DNA from: Arthrobacter glacialis
GTDB lineage: Bacteria; Actinomycetota; Actinomycetes; Actinomycetales; Micrococcaceae
Direction: 5' to 3'
Length of the DNA stretch: 64,000 nucleotides
NCBI RefSeq assembly: GCF_002909445.1
Contig: NZ_PPXC01000012.1
Location: forward strand, 1-64,000
The first letter of the stretch is position 1, and every line of letters begins with the position of its first letter. The position numbers and the translations under genes were made by a program. Below, one piece after another: positions 53,535-64,000 of the stretch. Below the pieces are notes generated by a model that was not told the DNA's origin, did no database searches, and saw nothing but the letters and a program-made list of their open reading frames with translations.

Positions 53535-54601
53535 ACTTTGATGACCTCGCCGGCCGGCAGTTGACCGGCGCCACCCTGACCCGCGAGGAGGCACATGCCA
53601 TCCTCGAATCCACCGACGACCAGCTGCTGGAGGTGGCGGCAGCGGCAGCGCGCCTGCGCCGCGCCCACTTCAGCAACACCGTCAAGGTGAACTACCTGGT
53701 CAACCTGAAATCGGGCTTGTGCCCGGAGGACTGCACGTACTGCTCGCAGCGGCTGGGCTCGGCTGCGCAAATCCTGAAATACACCTGGCTCAAGCCCGAA
53801 GATGCCGTGGCGCAGGCAACCACCGGCATCCGCGCCGGCGCCTCGCGCGTCTGCATGGTGGCCAGCGGCAAGGGCCCCAGCGACCGGGACGTGGACCGGG
53901 TGGCCGGCATGGTCAGCGAGCTCAAGGACCAGCACCCCGACGTTGAGGTGTGCGCCTGCCTGGGCATCCTCAAGGAGGGGCAGGCAGGACGATTGAAGGC
54001 CGCCGGGGTCGACGCCTACAACCACAACCTGAACACGAGCGAGGAGATGTACGCGGACATCTGCTCAACACACGAGTTTTCCGACCGCGTGCGCACCGTG
54101 GAGCAGGCCAAGGACGCAGGCCTCTCCCCCTGTTCCGGAGTGATCGTGGGCATGGGCGAAAGCCACGATCAGCTCATAGACGCCGTGTTTGCCCTGCGCG
54201 AACTGGGCAGCGATTCCATCCCCGTGAACTTCCTGATGCCCTTTGACGGGACCCCGCTGGAGGGCACCTGGCTGCTGACCCCTGCCGCCTGCCTGCGCGT
54301 GCTGGCCCTGGTCCGCTTTGCCTGCCCCGCCACGGAGCTGCGCATGGCTGGCGGGCGCGAGATGCACCTGCGCACGCTCCAGCCGCTGGCCCTGCATGTG
54401 GCCAACTCCCTTTTCCTGGGCGACTACCTCACCAGCGAAGGCCAGGAGGCTACGGCGGACCTGGACATGATTGCGGACAACGGTTTTGTGGTGCTGGGCA
54501 GCAATCAGGACCAAGAGACGGACGACGGCGCGCCCTCCCCCGAAGGGTCCCTCACCATCCGCCGCCGGGGCGCGGGCACGTCGATGGCCCCCAATGCTTG
54601 A
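53525..54601 (+). CDS. bioB: Biotin synthase
   Basis: A 358-residue radical-SAM enzyme inserting sulfur into dethiobiotin. The 4Fe-4S cysteines are C66, C70 and C73 (LCPEDCTYC). Other family blocks include [16 protein letters not shown] and [13 protein letters not shown]. The GTG start at 53525 gives an N-terminus that aligns with other BioB proteins and lies on the operator, with no ribosome site, consistent with leaderless translation. The C-terminal ~35 residues form a Gly/Pro/Arg-rich tail. It overlaps bioA by eight bases. Confidence 0.96.
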   Translation: MFNYFDDLAGRQLTGATLTREEAHAILESTDDQLLEVAAAAARLRRAHFSNTVKVNYLVNLKSGLCPEDCTYCSQRLGSAAQILKYTWLKPEDAVAQATTGIRAGASRVCMVASGKGPSDRDVDRVAGMVSELKDQHPDVEVCACLGILKEGQAGRLKAAGVDAYNHNLNTSEEMYADICSTHEFSDRVRTVEQAKDAGLSPCSGVIVGMGESHDQLIDAVFALRELGSDSIPVNFLMPFDGTPLEGTWLLTPAACLRVLALVRFACPATELRMAGGREMHLRTLQPLALHVANSLFLGDYLTSEGQEATADLDMIADNGFVVLGSNQDQETDDGAPSPEGSLTIRRRGAGTSMAPNA

Positions 54602-55964
54602 TGGCACCGGAGCGGCACCAACCATCACGGCGGCCGCAGCGGACACTCCTCCTGTCCGCGCCACACTCATCCAGCGCGACCGCGGATTGTTGTGGCACCC
54701 CTATGCCCCCTTGGACGGTGACGCACCCTATGCTGTGCACAGTGCACAAGGCACGCGGCTGAGCCTCTCCTCGGAGGACGGCAGCCGCTTTGAGGCGGTG
54801 GATGCCATGAGTTCGTGGTGGTCAGCCATCCACGGCTACCGGAACCCCGCCTTGGATGCGGCCCTGCTGGAACAGGCCGGCCGCTTCAGCCACGTCATGT
54901 TTGGCGGCCTGACGCATGAGCCGGCCGTGCGGTTGGCCGAACAATTGGCCGCCATGACCGGGCTGGACCATGTGTTCTTTGCCGACTCCGGCTCGGTGTC
55001 CGTGGAAGTGGCCCTGAAGCTGGCTGTGCAGTTCCAGTTGGGGAACGGCCGGCCCGGACGCAGCCGCTTCCTGGCGCTGCGCGGCGGCTACCATGGCGAC
55101 ACCTTCGCTGCCATGGGTGTGTGCGACCCAGTAGACGGCATGCACGCGGCTTTTCCCGCCAACATTGCCGAGCAGTTGTTCCTGCCGCGTCCGCCCGCCG
55201 CCCGGCTCGTCCGTGGTGTGCTGAGTGCCGACACGGCTGAGGTGTCCACATGGATTGCCGCCCTTGAGGCAACGGTTCGCGCCCACAGGGACGAGCTGGC
55301 GGCCATCATTGTGGAACCCGTACTGCAGGGCGCTGGCGGCATGTACGTTTATGCCCCCGAATGCCTGGCCGCAGCCCGGCGGGTGGCCGATGAGAACGGC
55401 TTGCTGTTGATTGTGGATGAGATCGCCACAGGTTTTGGCCGGACGGGGAAACTGTTCGCCTCGCAATGGGCGGACGTGGTTCCGGACATCATGTGTGTGG
55501 GCAAGGCCCTGACCGGCGGCTACCTGACCCTGGCCGCCATGCTGTGCTCCGCCCGTGCGGCCCAAGTGGTCACCAACTCCCCGCTCCGGGCGCTGCTGCA
55601 CGGACCCACCTTTATGGCCAACCCCCTGGCGTGCGCCGTAGCGTCGGCCTCCCTGGACCTGCTGACAACCCACGGCTGGCAAAATCAGGTGGCCGGCATC
55701 GAACACGGCCTGGCTGCTGCCCTGGCCCCGGCGCGTTCGCAGGCGTCGGTCAAGGAAGTCCGGGTGTTGGGTGCCGTGGGTGTGGTGGAACTGTCCTCGC
55801 CCGTGGATGTGCCAGCCGCAACAGCGGCGGCCCTGGCGTGCGGTGTCTGGATCCGGCCGTTCCGCAACCTCATCTACACCATGCCACCGTTCATCAGCTC
55901 AGCCGACGACGTGGCCGCGATCGGCGCAGGAATCTGTGCCGCCGTGGCCCAGGTGCACGGCTGA
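54594..55964 (+). CDS. bioA: Adenosylmethionine-8-amino-7-oxononanoate aminotransferase
   Basis: A 456-residue fold-type I PLP aminotransferase converting KAPA to DAPA with SAM as amino donor. The PLP lysine is K304 ([10 protein letters not shown]), the ring-binding Asp lies in [15 protein letters not shown], and the substrate-side WHPYAPL and [10 protein letters not shown] are typical of BioA. The ATG at 54594 overlaps the bioB stop (ATGCTTGA). The frame is open further upstream within bioB but that part is not homologous. The stop shares one base with the bioF start. Confidence 0.95.
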   Translation: MLDGTGAAPTITAAAADTPPVRATLIQRDRGLLWHPYAPLDGDAPYAVHSAQGTRLSLSSEDGSRFEAVDAMSSWWSAIHGYRNPALDAALLEQAGRFSHVMFGGLTHEPAVRLAEQLAAMTGLDHVFFADSGSVSVEVALKLAVQFQLGNGRPGRSRFLALRGGYHGDTFAAMGVCDPVDGMHAAFPANIAEQLFLPRPPAARLVRGVLSADTAEVSTWIAALEATVRAHRDELAAIIVEPVLQGAGGMYVYAPECLAAARRVADENGLLLIVDEIATGFGRTGKLFASQWADVVPDIMCVGKALTGGYLTLAAMLCSARAAQVVTNSPLRALLHGPTFMANPLACAVASASLDLLTTHGWQNQVAGIEHGLAAALAPARSQASVKEVRVLGAVGVVELSSPVDVPAATAAALACGVWIRPFRNLIYTMPPFISSADDVAAIGAGICAAVAQVHG

Positions 55965-57109
55965 TGGCCGGTGCAACAACCGCCATGCAGACGTGGCTTG
56001 GCTCGCGGGCCGATGTCCGCAAACGGCGCGGACTTCAGCGCAGCACCGAGCCGCAGAACACGCTGGTGGATCTGGCCTCCAACGACTATTTGGGTCTCGC
56101 CGCCGATCCCCGCGTCATTGACGCAGCCACCCAGGCTCTGCACCAATTCGGCGCCGGAGCCCGCGGTTCCCGCGTGGTGTGCGGCACCACGGCGGCCCAC
56201 CAGGATCTGGAAAAACAGCTGTGCCTCCTGACCGGACAGGAGGCGGCGCTGGCATTCTCCAGCGGCTACACCGCCAACATCGGGGTACTGACAGCCTTGG
56301 GCGGCCCCGGAACTCTCATCATCCACGACGCCCACGTGCACGCATCCCTGCTTGACGGCATCAGGCTCTCCCGCTCCCCCGCACTCGAGGTGGCCCACCA
56401 CGACGTGGCCGCCATTGCCGCTGCCCTGGCCAACCGCACCCAGCCGCGGGCCATCGTGGTGCTGGAATCCATCTACTCCGTGCTCGGCGATGCCTCCGAT
56501 CTGGCCGCCGTCGCCGGCCTGTGCGCCACTTTTGACGCCCTGCTGCTGGTGGACGACGCCCACGGTCTCGGGGTCGCCGGCCAGGGGCGGGGCGCCATCC
56601 ATGCCGCCGGACTGGCTGGCGCGGCGCATGTTGCCGTGACAGCCACCTTGTCCAAGGCGCTGGGGTCCCAGGGCGGAGCCGTATTGGGCTCGGCCCTGCT
56701 CCGGGACCACCTGGTTAACACGGCCAGGACGTTCATCTTTGACACGGCCCTGGCACCGGCCGCGGCTGCCGCAGCCGCGCGCGCAGCAGCCATTGTCCGG
56801 CAGGAGCCAGAATTGGCGCAGCGGGTGCTGGCGAACGCGGCCGTTCTGGCCGCCCGGTGCGGTGTTCCGCAGGCCGCGGGCGCCGTCCAATCCATCCCGG
56901 TGGAATCGGCCAGCCGGGCAGCCGAGTTGGCAGCGGAGCTGCGGGCACAGGGTGTCTCCGTGGGCTGCTTCCGCCCGCCCAGCGTGCCCGACGGCGTATC
57001 CCGGCTCCGACTGACGGCCCGCGCCAGCCTCACGGACACGGAATTGGAATGGGCTGCCAACACCGTGGCGCGTGCGCTGGCAGCCGGCAGGAACGGTGGT
57101 CCGTCTTGA
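55964..57109 (+). CDS. bioF: 8-Amino-7-oxononanoate synthase
   Basis: A 381-residue PLP enzyme condensing pimeloyl thioester with alanine to KAPA. Conserved parts are LASNDYLGLAADPRV near 37-51, GAGARGSRVVCGTT near 63-76, VLESIYSVLGD, LVDDAHGLGVAGQGRG and the PLP lysine K231 in TLSKALGSQGG. The ATG at 55964 shares its A with the bioA stop. The next gene begins within the bioF stop (TTGA). Full length. Confidence 0.95.
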   Translation: MAGATTAMQTWLGSRADVRKRRGLQRSTEPQNTLVDLASNDYLGLAADPRVIDAATQALHQFGAGARGSRVVCGTTAAHQDLEKQLCLLTGQEAALAFSSGYTANIGVLTALGGPGTLIIHDAHVHASLLDGIRLSRSPALEVAHHDVAAIAAALANRTQPRAIVVLESIYSVLGDASDLAAVAGLCATFDALLLVDDAHGLGVAGQGRGAIHAAGLAGAAHVAVTATLSKALGSQGGAVLGSALLRDHLVNTARTFIFDTALAPAAAAAAARAAAIVRQEPELAQRVLANAAVLAARCGVPQAAGAVQSIPVESASRAAELAAELRAQGVSVGCFRPPSVPDGVSRLRLTARASLTDTELEWAANTVARALAAGRNGGPS

Positions 57110-58194
57110 GCTACACAGTCATTGGCGAGCCTGCCCAGGTGCGGGACATCATGCGCCGCACGGACGACTTTGCCCCGACCAACGCCCTGACCTCGGTGGT
57201 TCCGCTGGCCCCGGCCACTCTGCGCATTCTGAGCAAGGTCCGTTTTGCGCTGCCCCCGGTGCTGGCTTCTGCCACAGGGGCCCAGCACCGAGCAGTGCGC
57301 ACCATGGTGGGCCGCTTTTTTACGCCCGCCAAGGTTGCCGCCATTGAACCGCGGGTCCGTGAGCTGGCACGGCACAGGCTCGCGGCCACCAGCATGGCGC
57401 TTGGGCAGGGCCCGGTGGATCTGGCGGAGCACGTGGGCAAGCACATCCCGCCCGTCGTCATGGCCGAGCTCACGGGGCAACCCACGCCGGAGCTGGACCT
57501 CTTGAAACGGTGGAGCAGGGATTCCCTGGAGCTGTTCTGGGGCTGGCCGGATCCCGAGCGGCAACTCCTCCTGGCCCACAGTGCCGCGGAATTCTACGTG
57601 TGGCTTCGGCAGGAGGCGGCAGCCGCCCGGGGCACTTCATCGCTGTTTGGTGTGCTCGACGCCGCAGGCCTCTCCAGCGCCGAGGTGTGTTCCCTGGGCT
57701 ACTTCTTGGTCATTGCCGGCCAGGAAACCACCGCGCAGCTCATCAACACGGTGCTGTTCCGCGGGCTTGAATCCGCCGCCCGGGCAACCACCGGCAGCTG
57801 GGCCGCCCTGAGTGAACCGGAGGCCGCCCGCAACCATGTCCGCGCGGTGTTGGCCACCGAATCCTCCGTCCACACCTGGCGGCGCGCTGCCCTTCGCGAC
57901 ACCCAGGTGGCGGGGCAGGCCATCCCGGCCGGGGCGGAAATCTTGTTGGAATTGTCGGGACGGCACCCCGGGCAGGCGGCACCGACCGCCTATTCGCTGG
58001 CATTTGGCCACGGCCTGCACCGCTGCCTCGGCGCAAAACTGGCCGAACTGGAAACCGCGCTGGTCCTGGAGGAAACCGCCAGAGCCCTGCCCCTCCTTGA
58101 ACCGGCCGGTGCCCCGCCGCAGTGGCTGCGGCTGCTTTCCTTTCAGGCCCCGCTCACTGTCACTGCCCAACTCTCCAGCAAGGAATTCCCATGA
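57106..58194 (+). CDS. Cytochrome P450 in the biotin operon (BioI-like role)
   Basis: A 362-residue P450, shorter than the usual ~400. The heme-binding loop FGHGLHRCLG has the cysteine ligand C307. The I-helix AGQETT is at 204-209, and the C-helix region HRAVRTMVGRFFTP at 61-74. At the expected K-helix ExxR the sequence by eye reads AVLA (247-250), before TESSVHTWRR, so both conserved residues seem absent. TTG start at 57106 overlaps the bioF stop (TTGA). Set between bioF and bioD, it probably supplies pimelate by cleaving acyl-ACP like Bacillus BioI; this is inference. Confidence 0.85.
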   Translation: MSYTVIGEPAQVRDIMRRTDDFAPTNALTSVVPLAPATLRILSKVRFALPPVLASATGAQHRAVRTMVGRFFTPAKVAAIEPRVRELARHRLAATSMALGQGPVDLAEHVGKHIPPVVMAELTGQPTPELDLLKRWSRDSLELFWGWPDPERQLLLAHSAAEFYVWLRQEAAAARGTSSLFGVLDAAGLSSAEVCSLGYFLVIAGQETTAQLINTVLFRGLESAARATTGSWAALSEPEAARNHVRAVLATESSVHTWRRAALRDTQVAGQAIPAGAEILLELSGRHPGQAAPTAYSLAFGHGLHRCLGAKLAELETALVLEETARALPLLEPAGAPPQWLRLLSFQAPLTVTAQLSSKEFP

Positions 58195-58877
58195 GCGTCA
58201 CCTACATAACGGGCACCGACACCGAGGTTGGCAAAACGCTGACGACGGCGGCCCTGGCCGTGGCGCTGTCAGCCGCCGGGGCCGCCGTGGCCATCTACAA
58301 GCCGACCCAAACCGGAGTTTCCGGAAGCGAGCACGGCGACGTTGACGAGGTTTCCCGGCTCAGCGGCGTCCACTCGATTCATGAGGGCATCCGGCTCGGT
58401 GACCCCATGGCGCCACGTGCCGCCGCGGGCCGGGCCAATCGTGAATTGCCGGATCTGACTCACCATGTGGCCCGCATTGCGGAACTGGCCGCCAGCCATG
58501 ACCACGTGCTGGTGGAGGGCGCCGGCGGATTGCTGGTGGAACTCGATGCCGACAGCCACACCCTGGCGGACCTCGCGGCGGCTGCCACGGGAGCCGCCCT
58601 GAGCCATTTCGTGGTGGTGTGCCGCAGTGGTTTGGGAACGCTGAATCACACCGCCCTGACAGTGGAGGCACTGCACCGCCGCGGCTTTGCCGGCCCGGCA
58701 CTGGTGATCGGCTCCTGGCCGGCAACGCCGTCGGACGTTGAACTCAGCAACCGCGAAAGCCTGCGCGGAACTGAGGGAACGCAGTTTCTGGGCTGCCTGC
58801 CAGCCGGGGCATCCCGGCTGGCACCGCGGACATTCCGTGAACTGGCGACCCAGTGGCTGCACCTGCCTCACTGCTAA
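58191..58877 (+). CDS. bioD: Dethiobiotin synthetase
   Basis: A 228-residue ATP-dependent carboxylase closing the ureido ring from DAPA. The P-loop GTDTEVGKT is at residues 8-16, KPTQTGV carries the substrate-contacting lysine, and VEGAGGLLVELD is the second nucleotide motif. The ATG at 58191 overlaps the P450 stop by four bases and has AAGGA upstream. It is the last gene of the operon; no bioC or bioH is seen. Confidence 0.95.
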   Translation: MSVTYITGTDTEVGKTLTTAALAVALSAAGAAVAIYKPTQTGVSGSEHGDVDEVSRLSGVHSIHEGIRLGDPMAPRAAAGRANRELPDLTHHVARIAELAASHDHVLVEGAGGLLVELDADSHTLADLAAAATGAALSHFVVVCRSGLGTLNHTALTVEALHRRGFAGPALVIGSWPATPSDVELSNRESLRGTEGTQFLGCLPAGASRLAPRTFRELATQWLHLPHC

Positions 58878-59046
58878 GAGATTGCGTTAGTTCTTCGCGG
58901 GCAGAACCAGTTCGCCTGTCTTGTCCGACGGCGACGATGGGCGAGGACGACGCGCTGACGACCGCCGCCGACAGCATCACACGTCGGCTATACCCTCACC
59001 TGTGGAGAGCTGCTAATGTGGGCAACCCAAAGCAAAGGAGGGCCCT

Positions 59047-59628
59047 GTGGGCAAGGTGGTCATGAACAGCTCGGTATCGGTGGACGGCTTCGTCGCGGAC
59101 ATGAACGACCAGCCCGGACCGCTGTTCGACTGGTTGCTCAGTGGTGACGTCCCGTTGGACGACAGCGGTGTGCTGATGGTCTCACAGACGTCCTATGACT
59201 ACATCCGGCCGTACTGGGACCAGATCGGGGCGACAATCGTTGGCCGCCACGTCTTCGACATGACGGACGGCTGGGACGGGAAGCCTCCGGGAGGGGTCGA
59301 CCACGTGGTCGTCGTGACGCACAGGCCCAAGCCCGAGGGCTGGGACCCCGAGGCGCCGTTTCACTTCGTCGACGGCGTCGAGGCAGCCGTGGCCAAGGCG
59401 CAGGAGCTCGCGGGCGACCGCATCGTCGAGGTCGCCGCTGGCGATGTCGGTGGCCAGGTGCTAGCCGCGGGCCTGGTCGAGGAGGTGCGCATGGACGTCG
59501 TACCCGTCGTGTTCGGGTCCGGCAAGCGCTACTTCGGGTCGGTCAACGCACAGCACCTGTTGGAGGATCCCGACGTGGTGATTCAGGGAAACCGGGTGCT
59601 TCACCTGCGCTATCGGGTGCGCCGTTGA
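59047..59628 (+). CDS. DHFR-fold (RibD C-terminal) family protein
   Basis: A 193-residue RibD_C-type protein. KVVMNSSVSVDGFVADMNDQPGPLFDWL is the family start, IVGRHVFDMTDGWDGKPP the NADPH-side helix, and VAAGDVGGQVLAAGLVEEVRMDVVPVVFGSGKRYF the conserved C-terminal strand region. The GTG at 59047 is set by an AAGGAGGG eight bases upstream, one of the strongest ribosome sites in the window. Substrate unknown. It is unrelated to biotin and followed by a terminator-like hairpin. Confidence 0.87.
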   Translation: MGKVVMNSSVSVDGFVADMNDQPGPLFDWLLSGDVPLDDSGVLMVSQTSYDYIRPYWDQIGATIVGRHVFDMTDGWDGKPPGGVDHVVVVTHRPKPEGWDPEAPFHFVDGVEAAVAKAQELAGDRIVEVAAGDVGGQVLAAGLVEEVRMDVVPVVFGSGKRYFGSVNAQHLLEDPDVVIQGNRVLHLRYRVRR

Positions 59629-59680
59629 CCGATCTGAGCCGGTACGCGAAGCAGTCCGCCAGCCGACATCCCCCCATAAG

Positions 59681-59712
59681 GAAATAACCTCCCGTTTCCG
59701 AGAGGTTATTTC
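59681..59712. terminator. Bidirectional terminator-like hairpin
   Basis: GAAATAACCTC (59681-59691) pairs with GAGGTTATTTC (59702-59712) around a 10-base loop. The A-rich left foot and T-rich right foot let it act as an intrinsic terminator for the convergent DHFR-fold gene and thiC. Confidence 0.8.
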
Positions 59713-59756
59713 TTCACATCTGCAAACCGTTGCGCCCCGCCACCACTATCGTGGCT

Positions 59757-61656
<1,900 letters not shown>

Positions 61657-61733
61657 CGGAAGAAACGCTACCACGCACTACGGCCCACCGTTGGCCATGC
61701 AAGCTCAACCGGCGGCGGGGCCAGCGGCCAGGC

Positions 61734-63326
61734 TCACTCCCCCGCCTCGTTCCGTGCGCTTGTCTGCTCCCGGCTGGAAAATGACTCTGCCATGGCAAGG
61801 ATCTGCTCCGCCCGCCCACGGGCCAGGGCCGCATCAGCGGGCACAAAGGCCAGACGGGTGCGCCGTTCCAACAGGTCCGCCATGCTGGCGGCCCCCTCAG
61901 CCTGAACGGCGAAAAACAGTTCCGCGCCGGTGATCTCGGTCCCGTCAAACAGCGGCTCCGCCAACCGCGGATCCTGCAGCTGGAGCGCCTGCACCGCAGC
62001 GGCTTCCGTGCCATATTTCGCCACGAGCCTGGCAGGTGCGTCAATGGTTCCGAGCACCGTGGCGGACGCGGCACCCACCAGCGGCAGGGTCTTGGTGCGG
62101 CAGGAGGCTTCGATCCCCAGCCGGGCCACCACTGCATCCACGGCGTCCTGGGCCATCCGGCGGTACGTGGTCATTTTTCCGCCCACCACCGTGATGGGCG
62201 CCCCGGGGACATCCCGGATCAGGTGCCGGCGTGAAATGTCGGCGGTACCGTCGGGACCGTCCCCGTGGGCGGCCTCCACCAAGGGCCGCAGTCCCGCGAA
62301 GGAACCCACCACATCCTCGCGTGTCAGCGGTACCGTCAAGGTGGCGTTGACAACGTCCAAGAGGAAGTCGACGTCGTGCTCCGGAACCTGGGGCCGGTGG
62401 CCGTCGGCGGTGTGGTCCGCCTCATCCGTGAGCCCGATGTACACCAGGCCGCAGGGCTGCGGCAGCACAAAGACGTAGCGGCCAAAGTGCCCGGGCACGC
62501 CAACCGTGTGCGCGGCATGGGGATTGCCCATCCGCTCCGCCCGTACCACCAGATGGGTGCCCCTGCTGGGGGTCACGCTCAGTTGCGGCTCGAAGTCGCC
62601 AGCCCACACACCAGTGGTGTTGACCACCGCGCGAGCCTGGATGGCAACGCGCGCCCCCGTGCGAGTGTCCACGGCCTCCACGGTTGTCGCGGTCAGGCTG
62701 CTGGCCTTGACGTCGCGCAGCACATGGGCCCCGTGCCGGGCTGCCGTGCGGACCACGCCGAGCACCAGCCGGGCGTCGTCCACGGCCTGTCCGTCCCAGT
62801 AGAGGTAGCCGCGGCGCAGTGCCGTGACGTCGAGTGCCGGCGCCAGTGCGGTCACCGCCTGGTTGGAGAGGAGCTGGGGCCGCGGCAGCGTTTTGCTGCC
62901 CAGTCCGGACAGTCTGCGCAGCACGTCGTAGATGACCACACCCAGCGCTGCAGCCGCGCCCTCCCAGGCCGGGGCGCTGCGGGCGTCCGGGATGACAAAC
63001 CCCAGCGGGCGGACCAGGTGCGGGGCTATGTTGCTCATGAGCCAGCGTCGTTCCATGGCCGATTCCCAGGCCACGGCAAAGTCCATCCTGGCCAGATACC
63101 GCAGCCCGCCGTGGATGAGCTTGGAGCTGTAGCCGCTGGTTCCGGCGCCGAAGTCGTGGCTTTCAATGAGGGCCACGCTGAGTCCGCGGCTCACGGCGTC
63201 CAGGGCCACACCGGCGCCGGTGATGCCGCCGCCCACCACCACCACGTCTACCGTGTGGTGGGCCACGTGCTCGAGTGCCCGCTGGCGGCTTTCGCAGTTG
63301 ATCCAGCTCGGGTTTTTCATGGTCAT
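61734..63326 (-). CDS. glpD: Glycerol-3-phosphate dehydrogenase (FAD, respiratory)
   Basis: A 530-residue GlpD-type flavoenzyme oxidising glycerol-3-phosphate to DHAP with electrons passed to quinone. The FAD dinucleotide motif VVVGGGITGAGVALDAVSRGL is at ~28-48. SSKLIHGGLRYL is the family signature, and PITVVGGKMTTYRRMAQDAVDA closes the FAD domain. The ATG at 63326 overlaps the stop of a TetR gene by four bases, so the regulator and enzyme are co-translated. Membrane-associated. Confidence 0.94.
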   Translation of the reverse strand: MTMKNPSWINCESRQRALEHVAHHTVDVVVVGGGITGAGVALDAVSRGLSVALIESHDFGAGTSGYSSKLIHGGLRYLARMDFAVAWESAMERRWLMSNIAPHLVRPLGFVIPDARSAPAWEGAAAALGVVIYDVLRRLSGLGSKTLPRPQLLSNQAVTALAPALDVTALRRGYLYWDGQAVDDARLVLGVVRTAARHGAHVLRDVKASSLTATTVEAVDTRTGARVAIQARAVVNTTGVWAGDFEPQLSVTPSRGTHLVVRAERMGNPHAAHTVGVPGHFGRYVFVLPQPCGLVYIGLTDEADHTADGHRPQVPEHDVDFLLDVVNATLTVPLTREDVVGSFAGLRPLVEAAHGDGPDGTADISRRHLIRDVPGAPITVVGGKMTTYRRMAQDAVDAVVARLGIEASCRTKTLPLVGAASATVLGTIDAPARLVAKYGTEAAAVQALQLQDPRLAEPLFDGTEITGAELFFAVQAEGAASMADLLERRTRLAFVPADAALARGRAEQILAMAESFSSREQTSARNEAGE

Positions 63327-63931
63327 GCTCCGCTCTGCTGTGCACCGTTGTTCGACGGCGTGAGGTAGCGTTCCAGCATCTTGGCAAGTTCTGCCAGAGC
63401 GTCCTCGAAGGCGTCCGTTTTCAGGAGAACCCGTGAGGACAGGGCCACGCCCTGCAATGCCAGCAGCAGCGTGGTGGCTGTCCCCCCGGCCGCTTCGATG
63501 CTGCCGTCCGTCACGCCTGCGTCCAGAAGTGTGCGCAGCTGGTCGAGGATGAGCTGCTGGCTGGCACCAAATCGATCCGTCACATAGGGGATCAGGAATT
63601 CCGGGTCTCGCTCGGCGATGGACGCCAGCAGTTCTGAGGTGGCAAACACCCGGACGCTTTCCACCGCGAAGTGCACCAGCTCCTGGCGCCCGGTACCAGT
63701 GGGCGTGCCGATCCGTACGGTGTTCGCGTAGCTGCGGAACTCATGGGTGAGGGTTGCCAGCACCGCATTCTCCACCGAACCCATCCGGCGGTAGAAGGTC
63801 ATGCGCGAAATGCCAGCCCGCTCGGCAATGTCGTTGGCAGTGGTTCGGCGGACACCGTGGAGCACCACTGAATCCCGGGTTGCGGAAAGGAGCGTGGCAT
63901 CGGCCTGCACGTTGGTACGTTGTGACGTCAT
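63323..63931 (-). CDS. TetR-family regulator linked to glpD
   Basis: A 202-residue TetR regulator. The HTH spans ~18-60 (GVRRTTANDIAERAGISRMTFYRRMGSVENAV). It overlaps glpD by four bases, and its own start codon lies inside a TGTGAC-N7-GTCACA dyad. That makes autoregulation, and control of glpD and the divergent gene at 63949, likely. The ligand is unknown; glycerol-phosphate or ether-lipid metabolism is suggested by the neighbours only. Confidence 0.87.
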   Translation of the reverse strand: MTSQRTNVQADATLLSATRDSVVLHGVRRTTANDIAERAGISRMTFYRRMGSVENAVLATLTHEFRSYANTVRIGTPTGTGRQELVHFAVESVRVFATSELLASIAERDPEFLIPYVTDRFGASQQLILDQLRTLLDAGVTDGSIEAAGGTATTLLLALQGVALSSRVLLKTDAFEDALAELAKMLERYLTPSNNGAQQSGA

Positions 63932-63939
63932 GTGTCACA
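63921..63939. promoter_or_regulatory. Candidate TetR operator between divergent genes
   Basis: TGTGAC (63921-63926) and GTCACA (63934-63939) form a perfect 6-base-arm dyad with a 7-base spacer. It covers the TetR start codon (63929-63931) and lies ten bases from the divergent start. On the minus strand a TACAGT ending seven bases before the ATG suggests a leaderless TetR transcript. Confidence 0.45.
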
Positions 63940-63948
63940 CTGTATCCC

Positions 63949-64000
63949 ATGGTGACGAATCTCACAGAATCAGTTTCTCCCTCCGTGTGGCACGGCTGGG
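63949..64000 (+). CDS. 5' end of a divergent gene, cut by the window edge
   Basis: From ATG 63949 (or GTG 63952) the frame reads MVTNLTESVSPSVWHGW up to the last base. The WHGW segment followed by G is reminiscent of the start of actinobacterial FAD-linked alkyl-DHAP-synthase-like oxidases that often sit by glpD, but 17 residues are too few to assign it. Confidence 0.4.
   Translation, partial: MVTNLTESVSPSVWHGW

Noticed and set aside
52886-54025. 379-codon extension of the BioQ-like TetR frame
   Set aside because: The upstream part is antisense to bioB and crosses the bio operator; the HTH starts at the ATG 53413.

Overview
The window reads as a chromosome segment of a high-GC actinobacterium of the Arthrobacter type (Micrococcaceae). 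The grounds are codon usage, dense operons with 1-, 4- or 8-base stop/start overlaps, GTG/TTG starts, leaderless-looking promoters, and the families present (13E12-type HNH protein, DUF7144, DUF998, DUF2252, GAP family, MmyB-type regulator, BioQ-like TetR). No rRNA, tRNA, CRISPR array, prophage or intact insertion sequence was seen. All functions are read from sequence by eye; no database search was run.

Layout. 0-6.7 kb: end of an HNH nuclease gene, then on the minus strand a complete urease operon ureABCEFGD followed by a NiCoT-type nickel/cobalt permease. 7-16.9 kb: a glyoxalase-fold protein, a RibD-C protein, a non-coding gap, a heterodimeric ABC exporter with one degenerate ATP site, a MocR regulator, a small membrane protein, a HAD phosphatase, and luxS coupled to an MTA/SAH nucleosidase. 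17-32.3 kb: mainly membrane and envelope-stress genes: GAP protein, DUF998, a DHA2 drug exporter with its LAL-type LuxR regulator, DUF7144, a K+ channel, an AI-2E/PerM protein, SHOCT and DUF2252 proteins, a HerA-like ATPase, DUF1622 and a frameshifted SHOCT gene. A cardiolipin synthase follows at 32.6 kb.

34-47.6 kb looks like a DosR/DevR-type hypoxia island. It has a DevR-like response regulator and a DevS-like GAF histidine kinase that keeps the heme-ligand histidine. Around them are two PPOX-fold flavin proteins, two universal stress proteins plus a decayed third, carbamate kinase, phosphoketolase, a P1B-type ATPase, a VIT-family transporter and a flavodoxin. Copies of a dyad fitting GGGNCNNNNGNCCC (two perfect, others degenerate) lie upstream of several of these genes. 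They suggest a regulon built around substrate-level ATP synthesis and redox balance.

45.6-49.4 kb is a gene graveyard: remnants of a USP, a small unknown ORF and two MFS exporters lie between intact genes. 49.5-52.8 kb holds a zinc alcohol dehydrogenase and a TrkH/KtrB K+ transporter. 52.9-58.9 kb is a biotin locus: a BioQ-like TetR divergent from the coupled operon bioB-bioA-bioF-P450-bioD. The P450 is a probable BioI-type pimelate source, and the bioB promoter carries a perfect BioQ-like palindrome over a leaderless start. 59-64 kb: a DHFR-fold protein, thiC under a TPP riboswitch, and a TetR-glpD pair divergent from the start of a further gene cut by the window edge.
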